Counted from the first letter of the stretch, positions 17,386 to 26,152 are shown. The stretch: DNA of 64,000 nucleotides from Bradyrhizobium sp. ISRA464 (GCF_029910095.1 NZ_CP094526.1:5766001-5830000), one strand, 5' to 3'. Notes: a model not told the origin generated them from the letters alone. Program-made: numbers and translations.

Positions 17386-17673
17386 TCACATATGCCCGAC
17401 TTCGTCGGGTACGTCGTAAAACGTCGGATGCCGGTAGATCTTCGACTCCGCCGGCTCGAACATCATGCCTTTCTCGGAAGGATCGGACGCGGTGATCGCA
17501 TTCGACGGCACCACCCAGATCGAAAGACCCTCGCCGCGGCGAGTGTAAATGTCGCGAGCGGCCTGCAGCGCCAGCGTGGCATCCGCCGCGTGCAGCGAGC
17601 CGACATGCTTGTGCGCGAGCCCGTTGCGGCTGCGGATGAAGACTTCCCAGAGCGGAGTGTTCGGCGTGGCCAT
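17386..17673 (-). CDS. paaB: Phenylacetyl-CoA epoxidase subunit PaaB
   Basis: A 95-residue protein matching PaaB: TPLWEVFIRSRNGLAHKHVGSLHAAD at the N-terminus and SKIYRHPTFYDVP at the C-terminus. It bridges PaaAC heterodimers in the epoxidase complex. It lies 12 bases after paaA with a GGGAGC ribosome site just upstream of the ATG. Confidence 0.95.
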   Translation of the reverse strand: MATPNTPLWEVFIRSRNGLAHKHVGSLHAADATLALQAARDIYTRRGEGLSIWVVPSNAITASDPSEKGMMFEPAESKIYRHPTFYDVPDEVGHM

Positions 17674-17685
17674 GTCGGCGCTCCC

Positions 17686-18678
17686 TTATTCGGCCGCTTG
17701 CGCGAGCTGGCGGTTCTTGCGCTTCTCGGCATAGGCCATCGCAGCCTCGCGCACCCACGCGCCCTCTTCATGCGCCTTGCGCCGCGCGGTGAGGCGATCG
17801 CGGTTACAGGGGCCGTTGCCGGCGAGCACCTGCTTGAATTCCTCCCAGTCGATGGGGCTGTACTCCCAGTTGCCGTTTGCATTCTGCTTCATGCCGGGAT
17901 CGGGAATGGTCAATCCCAGGAACTGAGCCTGCGGCACGGTGGCGTCGACGAATTTCTGACGCAGCTCGTCATTGGAGAAGCGCTTGATCTTCCATTTGGT
18001 CGAGGTGTCGCTGTGCTGGCTCACCTGGTCCGGCGGGCCGAACATCATCAGCACCGGCCACCACCAGCGATCGAGCGCGTTCTGGGCCATCGCCTTCTGC
18101 TCCGCGGTGCCGCGGCACAGGGTGAGCATGATCTCAAAGCCCTGGCGCTGGTGGAATGACTCTTCCTTGCAGACGCGGATCATCGCGCGCGCGTAGGGGC
18201 CGTAGGAGCACCGGCACAGCGGGATCTGGTTCATGATCGCCGCGCCGTCGACCAGCCAGCCGATGGTGCCGATGTCGGCCCAGGTCAGCGTCGGATAGTT
18301 GAAGATCGAGGAATATTTCGCCTTGCCGGCCAGCATCGCATCGACGAGTTCCTCGCGCGAGGAGCCGAGCGTCTCGGCGGCGGCATAAAGATAGAGCCCG
18401 TGGCCGCATTCGTCCTGCACCTTGGCGAGCAGCGCGGCCTTGCGGCGCAGCGAGGGCGCCCGGGTGATCCAGTTGCCCTCGGGGAGCATACCGACGATTT
18501 CTGAATGGGCGTGCTGGGAAATCTGCCGGGTCAGCGTCTTGCGATAGGCGGCGGGCATCCAGTCGTTCGGCTCGATGCGCTCGTCGGCATCGATGCGCGC
18601 CTGGAACTGCGCGGCGCGGGCGGCATCCTCGATGGTGCGTTCATCGCCATCGGATGTATTGAGCGCCTGCGTGTACAT
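17686..18678 (-). CDS. paaA: Phenylacetyl-CoA epoxidase catalytic subunit PaaA
   Basis: A 330-residue di-iron oxygenase subunit that epoxidises the ring of phenylacetyl-CoA. Di-iron ligand helices are visible around [16 protein letters not shown] and [15 protein letters not shown]. Length and the [18 protein letters not shown] segment match PaaA. It is the first structural gene, 75 bases after paaX. The gap holds repeated AT-rich half-sites, so control by PaaX is likely. Confidence 0.96.
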   Translation of the reverse strand: MYTQALNTSDGDERTIEDAARAAQFQARIDADERIEPNDWMPAAYRKTLTRQISQHAHSEIVGMLPEGNWITRAPSLRRKAALLAKVQDECGHGLYLYAAAETLGSSREELVDAMLAGKAKYSSIFNYPTLTWADIGTIGWLVDGAAIMNQIPLCRCSYGPYARAMIRVCKEESFHQRQGFEIMLTLCRGTAEQKAMAQNALDRWWWPVLMMFGPPDQVSQHSDTSTKWKIKRFSNDELRQKFVDATVPQAQFLGLTIPDPGMKQNANGNWEYSPIDWEEFKQVLAGNGPCNRDRLTARRKAHEEGAWVREAAMAYAEKRKNRQLAQAAE

Positions 18679-18693
18679 GGCCGACCTCCCAAG

Positions 18694-18755
18694 GTGTTAT
18701 TGGGAGCAATATATAACACAATTATCGGAATGCAACATATTTCTGTAACATATTT
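18694..18755. promoter_or_regulatory. Putative paa operator/promoter region
   Basis: The paaX-paaA gap contains GTGTTAT (18694-18700) and ATAACAC (18713-18719) as an inverted repeat, and AACATATTT twice 13 bp apart (18734-18742 and 18747-18755). The high AT content contrasts with the coding DNA around it. PaaX repressors act near paaA promoters and are released by phenylacetyl-CoA. Assignment of these repeats to PaaX is inference. Confidence 0.45.
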
Positions 18756-19623
18756 ACACCCCCTCAAAGCGGCGCGCGACGGCCCCGTTGGGCTTCGGCA
18801 GCGGGCCGTCCTCGTTGGTGGCGTGGTCGTCGAGCCATTGTTCCGACGGCGAAAGCAGTCCTCTATAGATCTCGCCGCAGAGTTTTCGCGCCGCCCTGCC
18901 CGGCCAATTGCCCGGCAAGAGCTGAGCCGGCAGCAGCGGATCGCGCAGCACAACGCGGCGGTAATAGTGGATCAGAAGGATCCGCGCGGTGAAGGCATCG
19001 GCGTCGCTCAGCGCTTCGCCGCGCGCAATCCAGCCGCGCAGCGGCTCGAAGGTCTTGATGAACTTCAGGTAGGCGTCCGCGGTGCGGTCGAGCGGCCAGC
19101 TTTCGCTGAGCAGCCGCCGCCCGCTGTCGTCTTCCGCCGAGACTTCGAGACGGATCGCGTGCGCGGCCTCGTCGGGGATCGGCACGCCCGATGGCGCGAC
19201 CCACACGCCGGGCAGCGGACTGCCGAAGCCGGCATTCTTCAGCGCCTCGCGCGAGGCGTCGCGATCCTCACCATTGCCGATCAACAGCAGCTCGAAGCGG
19301 CCGGTCCAATCCGAGGGCGGCGGATCGTAGATATGCTTGGTCGCAGTATCGAAGGTCTGCCGTCCCTTTGCGTTCAGCCGATAGAAGCTGTTGCGGCCGA
19401 CCTTGTTGCGCTCGAGCCAGCCGTCCGCCGCGAGCCGCGACATCGCGGTGCGCACCACGTTGCCGTCGATGTCCAGCGACTTGAAGAACTCGAGCAGCGT
19501 GCCGAGCCACACCGAGCCGCCGCGCGGCACGATGGCGTCGCCGAACACGGTGATGATGATCGAGCCGGTGCGCGACGGCTCGCGCTTCAACTGGTCGACG
19601 ATACGGGCAAGCGGCTGCGGCAT
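18754..19623 (-). CDS. paaX: Phenylacetic acid catabolism repressor PaaX
   Basis: A 289-residue PaaX-type regulator. The N-terminal winged helix spans about 15-95 (FFKSLDIDGNVVRTAMSRLAADGWLERNKVG), followed by PaaX-like central and C-terminal domains ending in LPAQLLPGNWPGRAA. In E. coli PaaX represses paa genes until phenylacetyl-CoA binds. Here it is upstream of and co-directional with paaA, so it could be co-transcribed or act on the AT-rich 75-base gap. PaaX is commoner in gamma- than alphaproteobacteria but is known in Bradyrhizobium-like genomes. Confidence 0.92.
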   Translation of the reverse strand: MPQPLARIVDQLKREPSRTGSIIITVFGDAIVPRGGSVWLGTLLEFFKSLDIDGNVVRTAMSRLAADGWLERNKVGRNSFYRLNAKGRQTFDTATKHIYDPPPSDWTGRFELLLIGNGEDRDASREALKNAGFGSPLPGVWVAPSGVPIPDEAAHAIRLEVSAEDDSGRRLLSESWPLDRTADAYLKFIKTFEPLRGWIARGEALSDADAFTARILLIHYYRRVVLRDPLLPAQLLPGNWPGRAARKLCGEIYRGLLSPSEQWLDDHATNEDGPLPKPNGAVARRFEGV

Positions 19624-19674
19624 GCCTCAACGCATAGCGCGTTTTGCCGATTCACGACAATGCGGGCCTCTTCT

Positions 19675-19700
19675 CCTTCTCCCCGCGTGCGGGGAGAAGG
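19675..19700. repeat. Perfect 12-bp hairpin, REP-like family 3
   Basis: CCTTCTCCCCGC and GCGGGGAGAAGG form a perfect 12-bp stem around a 2-base loop, upstream of paaX. A degenerate partner (CTCTCCCCGCAAGCGGAGCG) lies at 19797-19816. Neither is followed by a T run, so they are repeats rather than terminators. Confidence 0.7.
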
Positions 19701-19830
19701 TCGGGATGAGGGGGGCCCTCCGCGTTCACGATGAGAGTTAATCTTGCCGAGCCCCCTCACCCGGATCGCATTGCGCTTCGCTTCATGCGATCCGGCCTCT
19801 CCCCGCAAGCGGAGCGAGGTAGGGATGTGG

Positions 19831-20601
19831 TCAGCGGTTCGGATCCGGATAGACGATGCTGCGCCAGCCGCCGCGATCGAACGGGGACCACTCGCCTTCC
19901 TTCTGCGCAAGCCGATCGGCGACCGCGTAGACAACGGCCGGATGATGGCCCATGCCGCAATGGCTGCTCTCGACCTCGATGCTCTCGGACATCGACGAGG
20001 CCTGCTCGCGGCAGCCCTGCCAGGCGCATATGCCGTCGGTGCGGCTGAAGATTGCGGTGGTCGGCACCGGGGGCGCGCCAGCGAGCGCGCCGCCGAAGCG
20101 GGCATCTTCTTCCGCGGCACGGCGGCCGCTCGCCATCTCATAGACGCGCCACGCGTTGGTCGATTTCGGGCCCGAGGCAAACGGGCTGCCGAGCGTGATC
20201 ACCTGGCGCACGCGATCCGGCATCATCTTGGCGAGCTGTCGCGCATAGAGGCCGCCGAGGCTCCAGCCGACCAGCGACACCTTGCGGCCGCTGGTGTCGT
20301 TCATCTCCTGTAGCAGGTCGACCATCCCGTCCTGCACGCCGGCGCGAAGCCCCAGATTGCGCCCCTGGCGCCAGCCGCTGACGGCGTAGCCCTTACTCCT
20401 GAGGAAGTGGCGCAGCGGGCGAGTTGAAACGTCCGACGCGATCAGGCCGGGCAACACCAGCACCGGATGTCCGTCGCCACGCGGAGCGAGGCTCAATAGC
20501 GGCAATGCACCAAGGAAGGCGCCGAGCTCGTGGATGGCGCGGCCTTCCAGAAACATCAGCGTCCTGGATGGCGGGCGTAGCGTCTGCGCGGCAACGGACA
20601 T
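19831..20601 (-). CDS. Alpha/beta hydrolase (lipase/PGAP1-like)
   Basis: A 256-residue alpha/beta hydrolase. The nucleophile elbow is VGWSLGG, and upstream is GHPVLVLPGLIAS with the oxyanion region. The acid and histidine are plausibly in FSRTDGICAW and SSHCGMGHHP. No clear signal peptide. The ATG at 20601 follows GAGGAGCCGAA; the longer frame to 20670 lacks a site. It resembles esterase/lipase proteins annotated only by fold; the substrate is unknown. Confidence 0.8.
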   Translation of the reverse strand: MSVAAQTLRPPSRTLMFLEGRAIHELGAFLGALPLLSLAPRGDGHPVLVLPGLIASDVSTRPLRHFLRSKGYAVSGWRQGRNLGLRAGVQDGMVDLLQEMNDTSGRKVSLVGWSLGGLYARQLAKMMPDRVRQVITLGSPFASGPKSTNAWRVYEMASGRRAAEEDARFGGALAGAPPVPTTAIFSRTDGICAWQGCREQASSMSESIEVESSHCGMGHHPAVVYAVADRLAQKEGEWSPFDRGGWRSIVYPDPNR

Positions 20602-20802
20602 TTCGGCTCCTCTTCCGGCCCGGCTCCTGACGTCTCGGCAGCGGGCGATATCGACAGGACGGGTCAGCAAGGTTGATGCTTACACAGCGGAACCGTTCCG
20701 CGACGCAACAATCTGTCTGGAAAAGCTAGGGAACCGGCCACTTCCTTGCAAGCCGCGTGGATCACACTTGCCACAACTAAAGCGACTTCCGTACCCAATC
20801 GG

Positions 20803-22086
20803 TCACAGCAGCCGCAGCGCATATTCCAGCGTGTAAAGTGCGAGGCCCGCAAGTCCGCCGATCAAGGAGCCGTTGAAGCGGATGTATTGCAAGTCCTTGC
20901 CGACATTAACCTCGATCAACTGTAGCAACTGCTCCATGTCCCAGGTCTTCATCTGGTCGGCGATGAAGGTCGAGACCCCGCTCTTCTGTTCGGCGATCAC
21001 CGTGCGCAGGATCGCGACAAGGCCCTGGTTGATTTCGCCGCGCAGTTCGGTATCGCCGGCCAGCGCCTCGCCGGCCTCGACGAACATTCTCGCAAGTTGA
21101 TGCTGCAGCACCTGCGACTCGCCCGAGGCGCTGCGCTGGATGAAATCCTTGACGTTGGCCCAGACGGTGCGCCCGAGATTGGCAAGCTCCGGCCGCGCCA
21201 TCAGGTCGCGCTTGAGGCCTTCGATGCGATCGGCGAATGCCTTGTCGCTGCCGAGCCGGTCGACGAAAGACAGCAGCATGCGGTCGAACTCGCCGCGGAA
21301 CGGATGGTTCGGATCGTTACGCACCTCCTCGAAGAACTTCGTCGCCGACGCGATGATCCGGTTCACCACGAACTTGTCGGCGCGGTAGAGCCTGAGCAGT
21401 GTCGGCATCTCGGCGCGGACCTTGTCGCGGATCACGGCCATGGTTTCCTTCTGCGTCAGCGTCTGGTGCAGCGCGCGCAGGATGTCGTCGAGCAGGCCCT
21501 CATGCTTGCCCTCCTGCACGAACCCGCGCAGCGCGCCGGCCGCAAGCGGCGCGAGATCGACGGAGAGGACCTGCGTCGTGATCCGGCGGCTGATGAACTG
21601 CATCAGGCCCGACGTCTCGGTCGCCGCAACCGCCTCTGGCAGCATCCGCAGCACGAAACGCGCAAGGTCCTCGCTGCGCTTGCGGTCGCGCAGCCAGTCG
21701 GCGATGAAGGCACCGAAATCGATCTCGCGCAGCTTGGCCTCGACAGGGCCGGCCTCCAAAAAGTTCTTCTCGATGAATTCGCCGAGCTTCTCGGCGATGC
21801 GCGCCTGATTGCTTTGAATGATCGCGGTGTGCGGGATCGGCAATCCCAGCGGCCGCTTGAACAGGGCGACGACGGCATACCAGTCGGCGAGCCCGCCGAT
21901 GGTCGCTGCCTCCGCGAACGCCGCGATGAAGCCGAAGGCCGGATGCATCGGCAACAGCGCCTTCGACGTGACAAAGATGATGAAGGTCGTCGCCAGCACG
22001 CCGGTCGCCAGCCACTTCACGCGCCGCAGCTCGGCGGCGCGTTCGACGTCGACGGGAGTGGCGATGAGGGTGGCGGGAAGGGTCAT
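20803..22086 (-). CDS. DUF445 family membrane protein
   Basis: A 427-residue protein matching DUF445. Two N-terminal hydrophobic segments (about 25-75) include GGLADWYAVVALFKRPLGLPIPHTAIIQ, the family signature. A long helical soluble region follows and a C-terminal anchor ends in GGLAGLALYTLEYAL. Relatives (YjiN) are inner-membrane proteins of unknown role. It is monocistronic as far as spacing shows, with a palindromic repeat upstream. Confidence 0.87.
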   Translation of the reverse strand: MTLPATLIATPVDVERAAELRRVKWLATGVLATTFIIFVTSKALLPMHPAFGFIAAFAEAATIGGLADWYAVVALFKRPLGLPIPHTAIIQSNQARIAEKLGEFIEKNFLEAGPVEAKLREIDFGAFIADWLRDRKRSEDLARFVLRMLPEAVAATETSGLMQFISRRITTQVLSVDLAPLAAGALRGFVQEGKHEGLLDDILRALHQTLTQKETMAVIRDKVRAEMPTLLRLYRADKFVVNRIIASATKFFEEVRNDPNHPFRGEFDRMLLSFVDRLGSDKAFADRIEGLKRDLMARPELANLGRTVWANVKDFIQRSASGESQVLQHQLARMFVEAGEALAGDTELRGEINQGLVAILRTVIAEQKSGVSTFIADQMKTWDMEQLLQLIEVNVGKDLQYIRFNGSLIGGLAGLALYTLEYALRLL

Positions 22087-22124
22087 GGGGATCGGAGAGG
22101 CTATCGCACTGGCGGCAGATTACC

Positions 22125-22202
22125 GTCATTGCGAACCAAGCGAAGCAATCCATCGCCCGCGAAGAAGTGGATTGCTTCGTCGCTGTCGCTCCTCGCAATG
22201 AC
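22125..22202. repeat. Palindromic repeat, family 1, copy 3
   Basis: GTCATTGCGAACCAAGCGA at the left and GCTCCTCGCAATGAC at the right with inner arms GAAGCAATCCA and TGGATTGCTTC. It lies between the phasin terminator and the DUF445 start. Confidence 0.85.
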
Positions 22203-22238
22203 GGCAGGCGCGACGTCAACGATGTATGAGAACCACGG

Positions 22239-22271
22239 CAAAAAAGAAGGCCCGCGAATTGGCGGGCCTTC
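22239..22271 (-). terminator. Rho-independent terminator of the phasin gene
   Basis: On the minus strand AAGGCCCGC (22270-22262) pairs with GCGGGCCTT, its complement at 22255-22247, with a 6-base loop. A run of T residues follows (A run at 22239-22245 on the plus strand). It lies 30 bases past the phasin stop. Confidence 0.88.
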
Positions 22272-22301
22272 GAAAAAGAGCGGTTGGTCGAAGCAGCGCG
22301 A

Positions 22302-22778
22302 TCAGGCGGTCTTGCCGTAGACCTTGGCGAAGTTGTCCTGCGCGGTCTTCGCGCTGTCGGATACGAGCTTGCCGAGATATTCGGTCGTGGCCTTCGCCCG
22401 CGAGACGAACACTTCGCCACGCGCACGGGCCAGGTCCGACTGGATCTGGGCGGCTTCGCTCAGCGACTTGGCGGACGCGAGCTTGTCGATGCCGGCGAAG
22501 AACGCCTCGGCGTCCTGATAGATCGCCTGCTGGATGTTCCGGCTGATCTTGGCGGCCTCGGTCACCGAACCGGTGACGGCGGACTCGATCACGGCAGTCA
22601 CCTTCTCCGAACCGGCATAGGCATCGGCGGCGCGGGTCTTCGCGGCCTCGGCCTGCTTCTTCACGAACTCACGAGCGGCTTCCGGAACTTCCAGGTTCTG
22701 GAGCTTAGTGAATGCCTCGGTGACGGGCGCGAAGGCTTCCTTGACGCTGTTCAGCACGGAATTGGTTTCGGTGGTCAT
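22302..22778 (-). CDS. Phasin (PHA granule-associated protein)
   Basis: A 158-residue, almost wholly helical, Ala-rich protein of the phasin 2 type. It coats polyhydroxyalkanoate granules. Seen are EVPEAAREFVKKQAEAAKTR, a heptad-like body and DSAKTAQDNFAKVYGK at the end; no cysteine. The gene has its own terminator and a long upstream region with direct repeats. The phaE-phaC pair 1.2 kb upstream on the same strand fits a PHA context. Confidence 0.92.
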   Translation of the reverse strand: MTTETNSVLNSVKEAFAPVTEAFTKLQNLEVPEAAREFVKKQAEAAKTRAADAYAGSEKVTAVIESAVTGSVTEAAKISRNIQQAIYQDAEAFFAGIDKLASAKSLSEAAQIQSDLARARGEVFVSRAKATTEYLGKLVSDSAKTAQDNFAKVYGKTA

Positions 22779-22864
22779 TGGGGTCTCTCCATCCTCATGT
22801 TTGAGCTATGGGCTCACCCCGTCCGCTATGGCCCAGGGCGAGAGTGTTGTGTCATAGCTAATGG

Positions 22865-22894
22865 TGCATCGCAACATAAATATTGCATTGCGAC
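22865..22894. promoter_or_regulatory. Direct repeat upstream of phasin
   Basis: TGCATCGCAAC (22865-22875) and TGCATTGCGAC (22884-22894) are near-identical, 19 bp apart, 90-115 bases before the phasin ATG. PhaR repressors of phasin genes recognise TGC-rich sites, so this is a reasonable operator candidate. No PhaR gene lies in the window. Confidence 0.4.
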
Positions 22895-22964
22895 ATCACG
22901 AACTGGTGATCAGTGTAAATGTGCGGCAGATTGCCCAGGGGAACTGGCAAACAGTGGTGCCAAA

Positions 22965-23558
22965 TTACCTCTGAACGGCGCCAGGAAGCCCGTAAGCCTC
23001 CATCTGCGCCCGGACCAGCGCCACATTGTGCCCTAGCACCACGATGTCATGGGTCTTGCCCTCGGCATCACGGACGTGGTCACGAAGCAGCGCCTCCGCC
23101 TTGAAGCCGAGGCCTTCGAACAGCGCGATCGCCGCCCGCTGGTCGACCGTCATCTGCACCGAGAATTTCTCCAGCCCGGCGCCCAGCGCGATGGCGAAGG
23201 TCTCCTGCGACAGCGCCCGGCCAACGCCCTCCCCACGCACGTCGAGCGACACCACCATCCGGATCTCGCCGACATGCGGTGACCAGGAGTGCGGGTCGCG
23301 CACCAGCGTGCCGCAACCGACCACCTTGCCGTCCTTGATCGCGAGCAGGCTCGTGATGTCGCCACGCTCGATTTCGTTGATCCAGGCCGACAGCACCTTC
23401 GGCTGGCTGATATTGCGCGGCAGGAACAGGAGGTCATGCGTCGGGAGCTTTTGCGCGAAAGCCAGCACCGCGGCCTCGTCGGCGCGCGTCATCAGGCGAA
23501 ACTCGATGTCGCCGGCATCTAGCTTGACGTGGCGCGGATAGGAACGTTGTTCGGTCAT
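22965..23558 (-). CDS. GNAT-family N-acetyltransferase
   Basis: A 197-residue GNAT protein. The acetyl-CoA motif A region is VSLDVRGEGVGRALSQETFAIA, near the expected R/Q-x-x-G-x-G/A, followed by VQMTVDQRAAIALFEGLGF. The ATG at 23558 overlaps the phaC stop (ATGA), so it is translated from the same mRNA as phaE-phaC. The acetyl acceptor is unknown. Its link to PHA synthesis rests only on coupling. Confidence 0.85.
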   Translation of the reverse strand: MTEQRSYPRHVKLDAGDIEFRLMTRADEAAVLAFAQKLPTHDLLFLPRNISQPKVLSAWINEIERGDITSLLAIKDGKVVGCGTLVRDPHSWSPHVGEIRMVVSLDVRGEGVGRALSQETFAIALGAGLEKFSVQMTVDQRAAIALFEGLGFKAEALLRDHVRDAEGKTHDIVVLGHNVALVRAQMEAYGLPGAVQR

Positions 23559-24637
23559 GTCGATCTCTTGCCCAACCAGGAGTCCAGTTTCGGCCACAGC
23601 CGCTTGATTGCATTGGCGCCGGCGACGAGCGAGACGTGACCGCCTTTCAGCATCACCTCCTCCTTGTCCTCGGAGCCGATCTTGGTGATCAGATGTTTTG
23701 CCGCATCATACGGCACGATGTGATCGTGCTCGGCGACCGCGTGCAGGATCGGCACCTTGATGTCGGCAAGCTTCGCCTTGCGGCCGCCGACCGTCATGGT
23801 GTCGTTGTAGAGCTTGTTGTCCCACATCAGGTCCTTGGTGATGGCGCGGAAATATTCGCCCGCGAGCGGCAGCGTGTCGGTCGCCCAGCGGTCGAACATC
23901 CGGTAGGACTTCACGAACTCGTCGTTCCAGATGTTCTCCCAAAGTTGCACCTGGCTGGCGACGCGCGAGGCCGGCCGCAGCATCTCGAACGACTGCAGGA
24001 TCAGTTCCGGCGGCATGTTGCCGGCGCTCTCGAGCAGGCGGTCGACATCGAAATAGCGGCGATCGGCGAAGTTGGAGAACAGCTTCATCTCGCGGAAGTC
24101 GATCGGCGTGGTGAAGCAGATCAAATTCTTCATCGGTCCGTCGTTGAAGATCGAGCCGTAGAGCAGCGACAGCACGCCGCCGAAGCAATAGCCGATCACC
24201 GAGATATCCTTCTCGCCGGAATCCTGCTGGATGCGGCGAACGGAGTCCGGGATGAAGTCGAGGACGTAATCCTCCATGCGGAGCGATTTCTCCTCCGGCT
24301 TCGGCGCGGTCCAGTCCAGCATGTAGACGTCGTAGCCGCGCTTGAGCAGGAATTCGATGAAGCTCTGCCCCGGCACCAGGTCGAGGATATAGCCGCGATT
24401 GGTGGTCGCCATCACGATCAGGATCGGCACACGATAGACTTCGTCTGCCAGCGGCCGGTAGTGATAGAGGTTCATGGTGCCGCGCGAATGCAGCACGTCC
24501 TTTGGCGTCGAGCCGAGCGACGGGCCAGAGGTCGAGAAATATTCGACGCCCTTGATGCTCCGCTGGATCGCACGTTGCACCTCGGATTGAACCCGCTCCG
24601 AGATCGAGGCGAAATCAAACCCGGTGGGAGCGTTCAT
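23555..24637 (-). CDS. phaC: Class III PHA synthase catalytic subunit PhaC
   Basis: A 360-residue PHA synthase. The lipase-like box GYCFGG holds the catalytic Cys at residue 151. Asp and His of the triad are probably in AEHDHIVPYDAAKH and KGGHVSLVAG. About 360 residues and dependence on a small partner are typical of class III (PhaC-PhaE) enzymes, unlike the ~600-residue class I type. The ATG at 24637 overlaps the stop of the preceding phaE-like gene. It polymerises hydroxyacyl-CoA at granules. Confidence 0.9.
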   Translation of the reverse strand: MNAPTGFDFASISERVQSEVQRAIQRSIKGVEYFSTSGPSLGSTPKDVLHSRGTMNLYHYRPLADEVYRVPILIVMATTNRGYILDLVPGQSFIEFLLKRGYDVYMLDWTAPKPEEKSLRMEDYVLDFIPDSVRRIQQDSGEKDISVIGYCFGGVLSLLYGSIFNDGPMKNLICFTTPIDFREMKLFSNFADRRYFDVDRLLESAGNMPPELILQSFEMLRPASRVASQVQLWENIWNDEFVKSYRMFDRWATDTLPLAGEYFRAITKDLMWDNKLYNDTMTVGGRKAKLADIKVPILHAVAEHDHIVPYDAAKHLITKIGSEDKEEVMLKGGHVSLVAGANAIKRLWPKLDSWLGKRST

Positions 24638-25020
24638 TGCGGCTCTCCCTCCGACGGCGGACGTTTGGTGCGTGGCGGCCGCGGCGCGGCGCCATAGCCG
24701 CCCTCCGGCGCCAGCGAATTGTGGTGCACCTGCTGCAGCAGCAGCGACTTGATCTCGTTGAGCTGCCCCTCGATCGACTGCAGCCGCTCGGCCATGCCGA
24801 CGAGCTGGGCGCGGCTCGGCAGGTTCATCGCCAGCAGATATTTCTCCATCAGCTCGGAAAGCTGCTTCTGCGCGCCCGCCGCGACGCCGCCGGCCTGGTT
24901 CATCATCTTGGAGAATTCGGGCGACGACATCGCCTGGTTGGCGAAGGAGTTGAAGCCCTTCTCCACCTCGCTCATCATCGTCTGCCAGATCACGGCAGGG
25001 TCGTTGCCCTTGTCGGCCAT
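24634..25020 (-). CDS. PhaE-like PHA synthase partner subunit
   Basis: A 128-residue helical protein with PEFSKMMNQAGGVAAGAQKQ and a coiled-coil segment GMAERLQSIEGQLNEIKSLL, ending in a Pro/Arg-rich tail. Helical pattern and position directly before a class III-type phaC with a 4-base overlap point to the PhaE role. It is much shorter than Allochromatium PhaE (~350 residues), and I do not see a strong family signature, so PhaE is a positional call. Confidence 0.65.
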   Translation of the reverse strand: MADKGNDPAVIWQTMMSEVEKGFNSFANQAMSSPEFSKMMNQAGGVAAGAQKQLSELMEKYLLAMNLPSRAQLVGMAERLQSIEGQLNEIKSLLLQQVHHNSLAPEGGYGAAPRPPRTKRPPSEGEPQ

Positions 25021-25191
25021 TCGGCGCTCCTCCACACCAATTCCGGGCGCTTGCCGCGCTTCCGCTTGTTTCTGCATACGACACCGTCGTCGCAGGCCGG
25101 TCAACTCCACGCCGTCGTCAACCACATCGAAAGCCTTCTGCGCTGCGTCAAACCATGGCATAGAGGTCCCTGACCGCGATACCAGCAGGGG

Positions 25192-26118
25192 ATGCCCGTG
25201 ACCTCGCTCGCCCATCAGCCGCCGCAGATCATCCGCGCCAATGGCATCGACATCTGCTACGAGATCTTCGGTCATGCGGATGCTGAACCGTTGCTGCTGA
25301 TCATGGGCCTCGGCGCCCAGATGATCCACTGGGACGACGAGTTCTGCCGGCAGCTTGCCGCGCGCGGCTTCCGCGTCATCCGCTTCGACAATCGCGACAT
25401 CGGAAAGTCCTCGCATATGAGCGGAGGCAAGCGCCTCACGGCGCTCGAACTGCTCAAGCTGCGTTTCCTCAAGATTCCGGTCGCGGCGCCCTATAAACTG
25501 ATCGACATGGCGAGGGACACGATCGGGCTGATGGACGCGCTCGGCATCAGGACCGCGCATATCGTCGGCGCTTCGATGGGCGGCATGATCGCGCAGGAGA
25601 TCGCGATCACCTTTCCGGAGCGCGTGCGTTCGCTGACATCGATCATGTCGACCACCGGCAATCCCAAGGTGCCGGGGCCGACCCGTGAGGCGGCCGCGGT
25701 GCTGATGGCGCCACCGCCGGCGACCAAGGAGGAGTATTTCGCGCGGTTCGCGCAGACCTGGAAGGTGCTGCGCAACGGCTCGTTCCCGGAGGATGAAGCA
25801 CTCGACCGCTCGCGCGCGGAACGCACTTATGCACGCGGGCTCAATCCGGCCGGCGTCGGCCGCCAGCTCCGTGCGGTGCTGGCTTCCGGGAGTCGCAAGG
25901 AGCGTTTGCGCAGCGTCAAGGCCCCGACGCTGGTGATCCACGGCACGGTCGATCCGCTGGTTCACCCCGAAGGCGGCAAGGACACTGCCGCCTTGATCCC
26001 CGGCGCAAAGCTCGTGATGATCGAACGTATGGGCCACGCGCTGCCGATCCCGATGTGGACGGAAATCATCGACGCCATCGACAAGCACGCCCATGGTGCA
26101 GCCGCCAAGGCGGCGTGA
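25192..26118 (+). CDS. Alpha/beta hydrolase (esterase/lactonase-like)
   Basis: A 308-residue alpha/beta hydrolase. The oxyanion strand is LLLIMGLGAQMIHWDDEFC, the nucleophile elbow VGASMGG, the acid in HGTVDPLVHPEGG and the catalytic His in MGHALPIP. It resembles the TAP/3-oxoadipate enol-lactonase-like group. It is divergent from the PHA genes; a depolymerase role is tempting but nothing specific supports it. Confidence 0.83.
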   Translation: MPVTSLAHQPPQIIRANGIDICYEIFGHADAEPLLLIMGLGAQMIHWDDEFCRQLAARGFRVIRFDNRDIGKSSHMSGGKRLTALELLKLRFLKIPVAAPYKLIDMARDTIGLMDALGIRTAHIVGASMGGMIAQEIAITFPERVRSLTSIMSTTGNPKVPGPTREAAAVLMAPPPATKEEYFARFAQTWKVLRNGSFPEDEALDRSRAERTYARGLNPAGVGRQLRAVLASGSRKERLRSVKAPTLVIHGTVDPLVHPEGGKDTAALIPGAKLVMIERMGHALPIPMWTEIIDAIDKHAHGAAAKAA

Positions 26119-26152
26119 ACCAGGTTTCTCCCGGCAACCATGTGACCTCGGG

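Noticed and set aside
23555..25084. Longer start for phaC at 25084
   Set aside because: The extra 149 codons pass through the PhaE-like gene in another frame; ATG at 24637 has the coupled ATGA start and the family N-terminus.
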